Positions 54,621 through 64,000 of a stretch of 64,000 bases of DNA are shown one piece after another. The stretch covers positions 1 through 64,000 of the forward strand of contig CAUYUJ010005703.1 in NCBI GenBank assembly GCA_963575745.1, read 5' to 3'. The notes under the pieces were generated by a model. That model was not told the DNA's origin and did not search any database. It was given only the letters and a program-made list of their open reading frames with translations. Both the position numbers and the translations under genes were made by a program. This DNA comes from Prorocentrum cordatum. Lineage: Eukaryota; Sar; Dinophyceae; Prorocentrales; Prorocentraceae. Position 1 is the first letter of the stretch, and every line of letters begins with the position of its first letter.

Positions 54621-55202
54621 CCGCCTTCGTCCCACCTGCCGTGGGTCCGTCGCCAGGATACGTTTCTGGATGGCTCGGCTGCTCGCAGGGAGTGACCGTG
54701 GGCAAGCACAGCCACGGCGATGATTGAGAAACGATGCGCCTACGACGCCTGGGCCAGCTTGAAGAACTAATCTCGCGCAAACGCTGGGCCAGCCATGCTC
54801 GCTCAACCCCGAGCGTGCGCAAGTGGAAGAGGAAGAGGAGGAGGCTGAATTATTCACTGCGTGGGGATCCCCATATGTGCATCTCCTTGCTGGCGCTCCC
54901 TTGGTGGTGGGACTCGGTGAGGACGAATCTGGATTTAAGTGTGACTGAGCTGCCTCTCTCTCTCTCTCTCTGCTCTCTCTGTCTCTCTCTCTCTCTCTCT
55001 CTTTCTGCCCTCTCTCTGTCTCTGCCTCTCTTTCCCTGCCTCTCTCTCTCTCTCTCTCTGCAGTCTCGGCTCGAGAGTGCCCTGCACTCAGACCGCAGCC
55101 GCGACGCGAAGCGCCCCGCCTCGGAGTCAGACTCCCAGGCCTCGCGAGACCGGAGGGGCCCCAGCAGGACCCTACTGATTCGCGTCACCTCTCCGCACCA
55201 GA
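54621..55202 (+). promoter_or_regulatory. Leader of the large unit with CT tract and probable acceptor
   Basis: After the satellite comes unique sequence, then a CT-rich tract (54951-55060) that ends in CTCTGCAG at 55062, a strong polypyrimidine/AG acceptor. The next 140 bp leads into the start codons at 55203-55217. This looks like an intron in the 5' untranslated leader of the following ORF; no core promoter motif is recognised. Confidence 0.4.
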
Positions 55203-57787
55203 GTGCCCGCAGCAATGGCCCCCAAGAAGCCGGAGCGCCGTCGCTCTTCAAAGCAGCCTCCGAGCTCCCGTCCCACGCGCCCTGCTGCTGAAGGGTCCCT
55301 CCTTCAACGCAAGCAGGACTGCATCGCAGCGTTCAGGCAAGCGGGGTCTGACCGCCCCACGGCCGCCTACAACGGGCTAGCCGAACTGAACGCGGACGAG
55401 CTCCAGGCAATGTACGACATGCACAAGTCCAACACGAAGAAGCTTGGCAGCGCCCTTATCCGCATGTGCGCCGCCAACCAGATTAGCTACACGCTCGATC
55501 ACCACCAGCGCAGCAAGCCTAAGCGCACTGGCGGTGACACATCGCATCCACCAGCGGGCTCCGCACGTCTTCAGGCTGCGGACACCCAATTCATCGCCTT
55601 GGACCCTGCCTTTTGGAAGGTCCCTGTCCTTGCCGAACCCACCTCGCCTGACGACGGCAAGACGTACAAGCCCAGCATCAGCCTCCACGACTACGAGAGT
55701 GGTGAACGGCTGCTGCAGCACCACCTCGAGCAGGGCAAGCGAGCCACGGGTCAGCTCGCGATTGCTGTCATGGGCCCGAAAAACGACAACTACGTCGGTA
55801 CCGAGCTCGCCGTCCCCGTCCTGAAGCGCCACCCCAAGGCGCCCAAAGTGGTCCACACGCACGTCCCCGTGACCGTGTACCAGCTGGGCACCAAGGAGGT
55901 CGCCTGCACGGAAAAGGTAGCCGTCGCCACCATCGACCCTGCCGACCACGTCTGCTGGATTCGGGCGACCATACACGAGACCGAGGCCATTGCCGCAGTC
56001 CCCTCCATGCACCAGGCCTTCGAGGACCAGTTCTCGGGAGGTGCCCCCGTGAACGGTGGTCCACGCGCCAAGGGCCCTTTTCGAGGCGACTCCGCTCCAC
56101 AGGACAAGGCGCGCCAAAAGCACAAGGAGTCCAAGAAAGACGCTCGCCGCCAGGAGCTCGATAGCCAGCTCCAGGACACCTTCAAGGCCCTCTTCCACGG
56201 CAACTTTAAAGCCGTCACCATCCTCGAACCCTGCAAAAGCCTAGGCAGGTTTGGATCGGGCGTCGGAAAGAGGTCCCTGGCTGCCACCTTCGGCGTCAGT
56301 CTCCAAGCGGTCGACAAGGTCCTGGCGGGATCAGGGCAACTCGGTGCCACCTACGACCTCAGCAACGTAGGTGCAGACGAGCCCACCGCCGACAAGTATC
56401 AGACCGTTTGGTTCCCTGAGGACCAGCCCATCACGATGGCAGACGCGTTCCAGAAGTCGGTGGAGTTCAAGGCCCTGGGAGTCGTCAGGCACGGCAAGTC
56501 AGGCCTGCTGGGGATCCGTGTTCCGCGGGGGTCCGACGTCGCCAAGGCCGCTGCTGTCAGCATCCGCGGCTGCGAGGCTACCCTCGCCAAGACGCGCTAC
56601 CGCATCACTGGCATTGCGGCACGCCACGCCACGCTGACCCAGCTCGCCAAGACTCTCACGGGCCCGTCCGTTAAATGGGACTGTGAGGTCTACCACACCG
56701 CCTGGGACCCAGCCACTGCGGCCCAGTTTGCCTTAGTGCGCGCTCATCGGCCCCCACTCACCTATACGGTGCAGGTCGCGGGGTGCCCCATCCCGTGGAG
56801 CATCACCGAGGCCCCGCTGGCTGAGGTGGCGCCGAAGCGGGACAACGTTACCATCGTCACGCCTACCACCATCACAGAGCCTGTGACGCCGCCAGCCGGT
56901 GGTGGCGGCTTTAGCCCCGCCACCGGCACACTCCTCACCAAAGCGGCCCAGAGCCCCTACCTCCACGACCTCATGACTGCCACGCCCAAAGGCAAGGGCG
57001 TCGCACCGCTCCTGACCCCCAAGGAGGAGCCTTCAGCCAAGCGCCACCGCTCCTCCAGCGGGAAACGTGACGCCACGCCGCACGCAAGGCCACCCTGCGC
57101 CCCAGGCCGCAGCTCCTCTGCGCCCCCGCACGGCACGGACGGAGCCGCTGAACCGACGGCCGCCCCAGGACCAGGTGGCCACGACCCCTGGCTTGGCACG
57201 GCGGCGGCAGAAGGTGGGGGCCACACCGAAGGCGACGCTGCCACAGCCGCCGAAGTACCAGGTGACGTCGTCGACGTCGAGATCCTCTCATCAGGTGATG
57301 AATACAGCGTGGCCTCCCACGAACTCAACACCTTCGGCGAGCGCTTCGCATCGGCCTCTAAACCGCCCGATGCTGCCACGACCCGCATCCAGCACATGGA
57401 ACAGCAGCACGAGCTGCTAGCCAACACGGTGGATAACATGCAGGTGCAGCTTGCGGGCGTTCTCTCCTCCCAGGCCACACTCACGGAGCACGTTCAGGGC
57501 TGGAACGGGGGCTTGCCACCGTCGTCACCCAGCAACAGACGGCAACCGCCGACGCCGCTGCACTGCGCGGCGACATCCAGACCCTCCTCGGGCACCTCAC
57601 GGGAGGCACCATCCACCTGCCACAAGCGGCCACTCTGGAAACTAAGAAGGAGGAAGCCGCAGCGGCCGCCGAGCCCGCGGCAGCCTGCAGTTTGACCGAC
57701 CAGCCAGGCCAGGCCACCCCAGGGACGGGGCCCCCAGGGGCCGACAAAGGCAAGGACAAGGGTCGGGCCACCCAGGAACCCTATTGA
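55203..57787 (+). CDS. ORF1 of large coding unit, ~860 residues, one frame break
   Basis: Start at MPAAMAPKKPERRRSSKQPP (the inner MAPKK at about 55215 is also plausible). The first ~600 residues are non-repetitive with well-spread composition, including NGLAELNADELQAMYDMHKS, VVHTHVPVTVYQLGTKEVAC and WIRATIHETEAIAAVPSMHQ. A Ser/Pro/Gly-rich stretch with GGGGFSPATG follows, then a likely coiled coil (RIQHMEQQHELLANTVDNMQ). At a run of five G (57507-57511) the frame breaks. One extra G restores GLATVVTQQQTATADAAALR and GDIQTLLGHLTGG, and the reading ends at a stop at 57785-57787. No family with known function is recognised. It could be ORF1 of a retroelement or a nucleic-acid-binding structural protein; its basic N-terminus and coiled-coil C-terminus would fit either. 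Confidence 0.65.
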
Positions 57788-58049
57788 AGGTGCCTCAGAG
57801 AGCCCGCCTCAGCCCTCCGAGGAAGCGCCTTCAGAGGCATCGCTCCCCTCTTCGCGTCGTATCTCTTTCTTGTTACCTCATGTCTGTTTTGGCAGCAGCA
57901 CGCGCAAGCTATCTGGTGTAGGGACACCCGTAGTCTTGCAGGGGGCGTGATTGTAGCAATGTACATGAGCATTCAGGGGTATTTGAGGACGTGTGCTGCC
58001 ACGCAGCTTTCGGCTCATCGCTCGCGCCGCCCGCCAGGCCTCGCCATCA
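57788..58049 (+). other. Spacer between ORF1 and ORF2
   Basis: About 260 bp with lower coding quality, containing the ATG codons at 57959-57972 in the ORF2 frame but no strong start context. The favoured ORF2 start is the Met near 58050. Confidence 0.4.
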
Positions 58050-59280
58050 TGTGGCGCCTTGCCTGCGGCCTGGCCCTCCCCTCGCTGGCTGGAGCACACC
58101 CGTCTTCAGGCGGTGCGCCCCAGCACGGAGGAGAGGCTTTCCTGCGACATGCGGAGCGTGGGACGCTCTTCTACCTTTACGATGACAGCATCTACAAATA
58201 CGATCACAGCGCCATTTTGGACCCGATCGTGAACAGCACCGCCGCCGCTGGTCCGTGCGGCACCGGGCCGCTGGGCGCCCCCGCGAGCGCCTGGCCTGAG
58301 CAGCACCAGGGGCCCCGCCCCACGCGCTGCCCCCCTGGGACTTCGACGGCTACTACGACGTCTACGACGAGTACCAGCATGTCTCCTACGAGCACGCCCT
58401 CGTCAACTACGACACATGCATCGCAGTCGACCACCGATGTTGCCGCAGCTGAGATGACCCCTGCGTCCTCCGGCCACGCCTCGCACCGCATGCAAGTTCA
58501 GCTACGAGGGCTACCATCACTCAACATGACGCTTGCGGTCGACTGTCGTACAGCATATCCTCGATGGTACCCTGTTCTCAGCTTGTCCTCGACCGTCGTG
58601 CAGCATATCCTCGACAGGGCCGCTGGCAAGGCCCAGGCACGCAGTGGCGGCTTCAGCCCCGATGCCGTGCCCCGCTTCAGCCCCATGAGTCCCACTAACC
58701 CTCTGTGCGCCAGGGGTGAACCCGAGGAGGACCCCGCTTTCTGGCACCTGATGAACATCCGAGCACGGCTCATACCGTGCGCCGCGGCGTGGGCACCAGG
58801 TGAGGACCATCAGGACGTGTACTGGGCATGGCTCGAGGACTGCGTCCCGCGCGTCCTGGCGACGCTCCATCTGCCACAGTACGACCATTTTTTCCAGGAG
58901 GACTCCGCGGAGAAAAACGACGCCCTGCGCCACCGCACCGCGTTCGACATGTGCGAGGATATCTGGCACAGAGCGGGCCCCGACAGACAGCGCACCAACC
59001 GCAACCTCACTCGTATCCAGGGCAGCCACGAGTACCCCACCCGCTATTTTGGCCTCCTTCTGGAATACCAGGGCGCTCGTGCCCAGCTCGTCGGCCCTGA
59101 GGCTTTCGCGGCACCACTGCCGCCATACCTCTCACGGGCCCACGCCTTGCTGCCAAGAGGCCTCCCTCCGCCCGACCAAGACGCCCTGGCGTATCTCGCG
59201 GATGCGATCCTGCACCACCCGCCAGACCTGCAGCCGCTTGTCGAGGCGGAGCTCGCCGCGGCACCGATGGAACCGCTAAA
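58050..59280 (+). CDS. ORF2 N-terminal block with signal-peptide-like start
   Basis: MWRLACGLALPSLAGAHPSS looks like a cleavable signal peptide. The block continues HAERGTLFYLYDDSIYKYDH. Between about 58310 and 58455 a different frame gives PPWDFDGYYDVYDEYQHVSY and EHALVNYDTCIAVDH, which is more protein-like than the Thr/Ser-rich reading of the main frame, so frame breaks are likely on both sides. From about 58640 the main frame is good again: RSGGFSPDAVPRFSPM, DPAFWHLMNIRARLIPCAAA, HQDVYWAWLEDCVPRVLATL and HRTAFDMCEDIWHRAGPDRQ. Coding continues one frame over after about 59280. No known domain. Confidence 0.5.
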
Positions 59281-62200
59281 CCTACCACCGCCAGCTGGCC
59301 CCTCGCCCAGAACGCCACGTGTGACCAGCCCGCGGCCGACGCCGAACCGCTTCTGCTCCAGCACACCGCTGCCAGCGATATCAGCAACATATCCCTGGAC
59401 TCGCCCCACGTGTCGGACGATAGCCAGAACGACTCCATCCACGACACGGAAACCCAGGACCTCGACGGCACGACACCGCCAGGTGACACGGCCCAGCGCG
59501 ACCGTGACAGCGAACCCTACACAGGGCGCCCCCTGTCGCACAGCAGTGCGCCCATCAACTCGGCCCAGGCCGACCCCAGCGCACAGCTCAGCGACGCCGA
59601 AGGCGCCACCGCCGCCGACGAGACAAGCCATTCCACTGCACTGCCAGCTCTCACCAGCCCGCGCAGTGGCGGCTTCAGCCCCGCTGCAGCATTGGCTGGA
59701 TCTGGGCGTCTTCAGACCTCAGGTGGCAGGACCCCGCCCCGCACCCTTGTCTGCCGAGCTAACGCGACTGACTCCAACTCCAGCGCCGTCGACCACTGGC
59801 AGGCTGGCATCGACAATGACCCCATCGAGGACGCGAGCCCCGACGCCAGCGGCTCCTACGAGGCCCCGCACAGCGCAGCGGCCTCCCGACGCTGCGGCTG
59901 TCTCATCTGCCTCTTCGTGGCCACGTATGCCATCGTGGTAGCCATGCCGTACAAGGACCAGATCGACGGGTACCTGCCGACACCGAGCCGAGACCCCAGC
60001 TACCGGCAGCGACGACGCCGTGAAGCTGCGGCACCAGGCCCATCCGTGTCCACTACGCCCCGACGCACAACGGCATACGACGCCGCGCCCGCCTTGTGGG
60101 GTATTCTCAAGTGGACCAGTGCCAAACTCAGAGACATCGTCTCGGGCGGAGCCAGCGCAGTCGGGTCTGGCCTCTGGGGTGCCCTGAAATGGGCCAGCGG
60201 CAAACTCGGAGCTATTGCCACAGGCGGAGTGGTTTGCGGTCTTCTCCTGGTCGGCGCCAAACTTCTCGCTCAAGGAGCCGTCGGACACGTAGGAGCCCGC
60301 ATCTGTGCGCGCGCCCTGGACTCACCCACGGCCCAGTGGTGCCTCCGCTGTTGCCAACCGATCAGGAGGCCGCGCGATGAGGCCACACACACAATGCCGC
60401 GCACGCATCCCGACGACCCCGAGAGCCAGCACGTGCACTCTCTTCGACACCCGCTGCTACAGGAACACTATGCTGCTGCAGTTGCCGCCGCAGTCGCCGA
60501 TGTCACCACCGCCACCACCGCCGCCATTGTTGAAGTCACTGCCGCGGTATCGCGAGCCTCGTCTGTCACACCACGGTCGACCAGCCCGTCCCCGCGAGAC
60601 GGCCCCACAAGCGGCGCGGCCTCTGGCAACCCGCCGACTCACGAAGACGCCACAGCTCAGGCCACCGACGCCGAGGCAAGTGAAACACGTGAGCGCACCC
60701 TCGACAGCCCGTGGTCCATCTTCCGACATGCAGATGCCCGTGGTTCCTCTTCCGACATGGACACCCAACCACCACGACGGCGAGCACGCTACGCATCACC
60801 CGCCAGGCCCCAGGCGCCTCCAGGCCCTGGTACGCCCCACCCAGCCCTCAGGCCACCGACGCGCAACTTACGCAGCACCATCCAGCGCGACCCAGCGGTC
60901 CCCGTGCCGCCGACGAGCATCCTCACCTCCCTGTACCAGAACGGCTTTGCGCTTGGTAACAGTGGCGTGACTACAGAGGACATCAAAGACGCCCTGCGAC
61001 TCTACGACCATCCTCGATTCACCCATGACCCAACGCTCCAAGCGTTGGCGCCGTGGACTGACATCATGCAGAGGCCCCCGAACCGACTCACTTGGGTGCT
61101 GGAAGACTCGGGTGGGAACTCAGGCGAGACGATCTTCCCCTACCTCACGTGGGACCTCCGTGAACCCACCACTGACACGCCCACGGTCTTCTGGCACGGG
61201 ACCCGCGGCGACCTGGCGGCTCGTCTCGCTTTCAACGGAGGTCACCTCCTGCCGGGCCCCCGCCGTGAAGCGAAGGGTCGAACCGCCACAAATGTCGGCC
61301 GCACGTACGTGAGTGTGCACCCGTCGCTGGCCGCGTGGTACGCGGTGCCGCCTCACCCGCCCTGCAGCCTCGAAGACGACACCCTCGCCTGGGGACCCAT
61401 CGCGCTCTGGATGTGCGAGGCTACCAAACCGCCGCGCGGTGAGAACTGGCACAACTTCGTGAAAGGGGAGGCTCACGGAGCGCGCCTCATCTACCCACGG
61501 GTCCTGGGCCTCCTCATCCGCATGGACTGGTGTGCCCCCACCGAAGCTGCCTCCAGGTGCCGTGCCCTCCCACACACCTATGGCATGGGCGACTGTGCGC
61601 ACGCCCTCCACATTGCCGGCTTCGATCACCCAGACCTCCGCGAGGCGGCTGAAGCCCGCGACCAGGAAGCAAACACCTGGCGCCGGCTGGACACCGCGGC
61701 AGCGTGGCCACCGCCGCAGGCACTATACTCGCCAGAGGCAGCGCGAGCATGGGCTACACAGCACTACGACACCGAAGCAGCCACCAGGGCCGACCCCAAC
61801 CAGCCCCGTCCGCGCGCCTCGCTTCGCAAGCTCCAGCTGGACCCGCAGCCACTGATCGACCTGGTGTACACTGGCTTGCAGGCCGTTCCCGTGCGGGGGC
61901 AGTCCGACGTACGAGCGCCGCGCCCCAGCGGCTCCAGCCCTGGGGCCGCGTCTGGCCCATCGCACACCTATCAGCCAGGTGCCGCCCTGGGACACAGTCC
62001 AGACCGCTCATCGACGACATCGGGAGCCGACGACCGCCGTACGCCGTCCCTCATCAGCGCGGCCGCCGCCCTCGCCCGAGGCCATGCCCGCTCACGGCGA
62101 TCCGCCTCGCGTTCGTCACGGCAGAGCGGCGGAAACTCCACCTCTCACAGCAGCGACATCGAGACGTGGGAGCACATCGAGACGGAAGAGGAGCCGACCG

Positions 62201-62317
62201 CCTACCACGTCCTCGCCTTCCACGTCCGCGATGTGCGGGCCCGTGTGAACGCCCCTGGCGTCGAGGTCTGGCTTGACCCGGGCGAGCATCACGATGGCGC
62301 CTACCTACCGTGGGGGG
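59281..62317 (+). CDS. ORF2 central block: membrane segments and HGT-type ART-like region
   Basis: An open frame of about 1000 residues, with the start context inherited from the previous block (ASDISNISLDSPHVSDDSQN reads through before the first Met). It contains RSGGFSPAAALAG, a hydrophobic stretch CLICLFVATYAIVVAM (about 59905-59950), a second one GGVVCGLLLVGAKLLAQGAV (about 60220-60280) and a long Ala/Pro/Thr-rich linker. A globular region follows with WVLEDSGGNSGETIFPYLTW and FWHGTRGDLAARLAFNGGHL, then VGRTYVSVHPSLAAWYA and ALWMCEATKPPRG. The HGT and the Y-x-S...A-x-x-Y pattern recall the first two elements of the PARP/diphtheria-type ADP-ribosyltransferase fold. No clear catalytic Glu was assigned, so this is a fold suggestion only. 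The frame breaks at six G (62312-62317). Confidence 0.55.
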
Positions 62318-64000
62318 CGACCGTTGTGGGCCACCGCGTTATGACCCTGCGGTTGCGGGTCGCGATGGCTGGGTCATCCTTCACCACGACCATGGCGATA
62401 CCACTACCAGGCTCTGGGCACCGACCCAAGTCCACGTCAAGGCGGACGACACTTGGCGCACGGTCATGATCGCAGCGGACCTGGGGCCCCAGTGGATCGA
62501 GCGCCATGCTGACGACGCTCGCCTCCCCGCGGAGGTGGTCCGCACTACAGGCCAGTCCTGGTTCGCCGACGTCTGGCCCTTGTGGGATCGACCCCGACCC
62601 CACCCAGACGACGCAGTCACCGACGAGCAAGCGTTCCCGCCCCTACCAGGACGCTGGACTTGCCTACAGTGCCGATTCCAATGCTGTCAGTATTGTGCTG
62701 CCCGCCGCAACACGCAGCTCGGCACCTCGGGCCAACCAACGTGCCCGGACTGCTCCCTCAGCGGACTACGTGCACCTATGGACTGGTCCACGGACTACTC
62801 TTGCAACAGCTGGACGTGTGCGTACAGCACCGACAACAGGGACTCCGACACATGCTGCCTCTCCAGCAGATGCCCGCATCCGCCTCGTCCGCACAGCCTG
62901 TTCGACGTCCGTGCCACAGGGATGCCTCCGCACATCCTCGCCCGCCAATACGGCAACGCGCCAGCCCAGCACGACCTCAAGGAACCCCCCCGAGCGCCTT
63001 CAGGCCCCGGGGGGGAGCCTCCGCAACCAGGCCAAGCAGGATACCAGGGTCAATGGTATCTACCACCGAGGCCGCGTCGCGTCCTCAAGCAGGGATTGCC
63101 CGACGGCACGAGGCGGCCACCAGGGTTCACAGGAACGGGGATGCCTGAAGACCCGTCTCCCGACCAACCGCTGTGGAAGGAAGGCTACGTGCTCTTCGGC
63201 CCTCACCAGGCCCTCAAGGAGGACTTCATCTTCAACAAAGCGGTCCGCCGACCTTACTCCCTAGCCATCACCAACATGCACAGGGATCGTGTCACAGTCA
63301 GGACCGTCTGCGAGTCTATCGCCGAGCGCATCCACACTACCCGCACGCGCTGGCGAGATGTGGTACTGTACTGGGATGCCGAGGGCGGCCCTGGGCCTCA
63401 AGCTCTCGACTACGACATGCGCCTCTGTGACGCCATGGTGAGTCGTGCCACGACCGAAGCCGAGTTGAACCACGACCGCAGCAACCGTGGTAGCTTCTGT
63501 CTCTATGGACCAGCGCACCAGCGGGCTGTGAACATCACGGTGCTCCCCGAGCCGCAGAACATTGACTTCGTGGAGCATGTACGGCGCTACTCACCCGTCG
63601 GGGAGACTTACCCAGACCATGCCTTCGAGCACGTCTATCAGGGCTGGCGGCGGCCCGACGTGCCGCCCATCCTCCCCGACACCCGCCCGCTCTCGAGAGC
63701 CGACCAGCAGCGCTACCAACAGCACCAGCAGCGCACCCAGCAGCGCGACCAACGCGACGCAGGTCAGCCGAGCACGCCACGCAACCGCTCTCCCGCGCGC
63801 GTCCCGACAGGCGACAGCGCGGTGTACGGCGGGGGCGCCGCCTATCACCGTGGCCCCATTGGTGCCAGGCCCGCGGCGGCAGGAGCAGCCGCCTCCAGCT
63901 ACGGCCACGCCCCCCACGCCAGGGTGCACCCAGCGGTCGTCGGCTACCCGCGTGCACTCGGGCAGGCTCCCCCACGGGCCACCTCGCCCGTGCCAGGGTC
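62318..64000 (+). CDS. ORF2 C-terminal block, Cys-rich, runs off the window
   Basis: The reading is open to the end of the window, so the stop lies beyond it. With one extra G in 62312-62317 the previous block would continue YLPWGGDRCGPPRYDPAVAG and DGWVILHHDHGDTTTRLWAP. It has a Cys-rich cluster (WTCLQCRFQCCQYCAARR, QPTCPDCS, DTCCLSSRCPHP) likely to bind zinc. A globular region follows: PLWKEGYVLFGPHQALKEDF, IHTTRTRWRDVVLYWDAEGG, NHDRSNRGSFCLYGPAHQRA and VRRYSPVGETYPDHAFEHVY. A Gln/Arg/Ala-rich tail follows. I have a faint recognition of the 'LYGP...SPVGE...YEHVYQGW' order from uncharacterised dinoflagellate proteins. No function can be given. Confidence 0.55.

Noticed and set aside
52030-54715. 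Long open frames encoding SWPHREL/HRRP-type repeats
   Set aside because: They follow the ~80-bp satellite unit on both strands, with no unique coding segment.
62290-62345. Programmed -1 ribosomal frameshift site at the G-run
   Set aside because: The run does not form an X-XXY-YYZ slippery heptamer in the incoming frame, and similar one-base breaks occur at other homopolymers in unrelated genes, so an indel is more likely.

Overview
The window looks like nuclear DNA of a dinoflagellate. It is GC-rich and crowded with simple repeats and minisatellites. Coding exons are separated by introns with GT/AG-like borders, and several protein families are ones I associate with dinoflagellate genomes. 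These include a Ty1/copia element carrying an extra 'WEVYSGEARLS' domain, an IS1595/Merlin-type transposase, and a family with a 'TEHYPRGY' C-terminus. Most family calls come from motif recognition, not from a search. No rRNA, tRNA, CRISPR array or bacterial operon was seen.

Layout: 0-13.5 kb holds fragmentary genes between simple repeats. They are a lysine-rich multi-exon gene (0.84-2.58 kb), a DDE-transposase-like gene with a one-base frame break (4.05-6.67 kb), a small multi-exon gene (7.24-7.99 kb), a gene of a dinoflagellate family (8.70-10.50 kb) and a two-exon hypothetical gene (12.5-13.04 kb). The stretch 13.56-19.45 kb is the best-defined object. It is a 5.87-kb DNA transposon with 40-bp perfect terminal inverted repeats and a perfect 9-bp target-site duplication (ACATAAATG). 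It carries an IS1595/Merlin-like transposase and a P-loop ATPase/helicase-like gene, both on the minus strand, plus internal minisatellites and a 115-bp-arm hairpin. A higher-order minisatellite follows (19.59-20.46 kb). A decayed minus-strand copia LTR retrotransposon spans 20.47-28.28 kb, and a 5'-truncated LINE remnant on the plus strand abuts it (28.34-30.33 kb).

The stretch 30.3-55 kb is mostly repeats: a 224-bp CA tract, a 133-bp ATC tract, compound tetranucleotide repeats, ~300-bp, 109-bp and 83-bp tandem units, a 9-bp array encoding collagen-like Gly-Pro-Thr, and a ~2.5-kb satellite of ~80-bp units (52.14-54.62 kb). Repeated 'NAGY..GPDG' exon-like modules occur on both strands around the collagen-like array. 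A few isolated coding fragments lie in between.

The stretch 55.2-64.0 kb (running off the end) is a coding-dense plus-strand unit. It has an ~860-residue ORF1 and then a long product read through successive frames. Predicted parts are a signal peptide, two membrane segments, an HGT-type ADP-ribosyltransferase-like region and a Cys-rich region. A short GGFSP motif recurs in all three blocks. Several frame breaks, here and elsewhere, fall in homopolymers, so either assembly indels or recent pseudogenisation must be considered before these genes are called dead.
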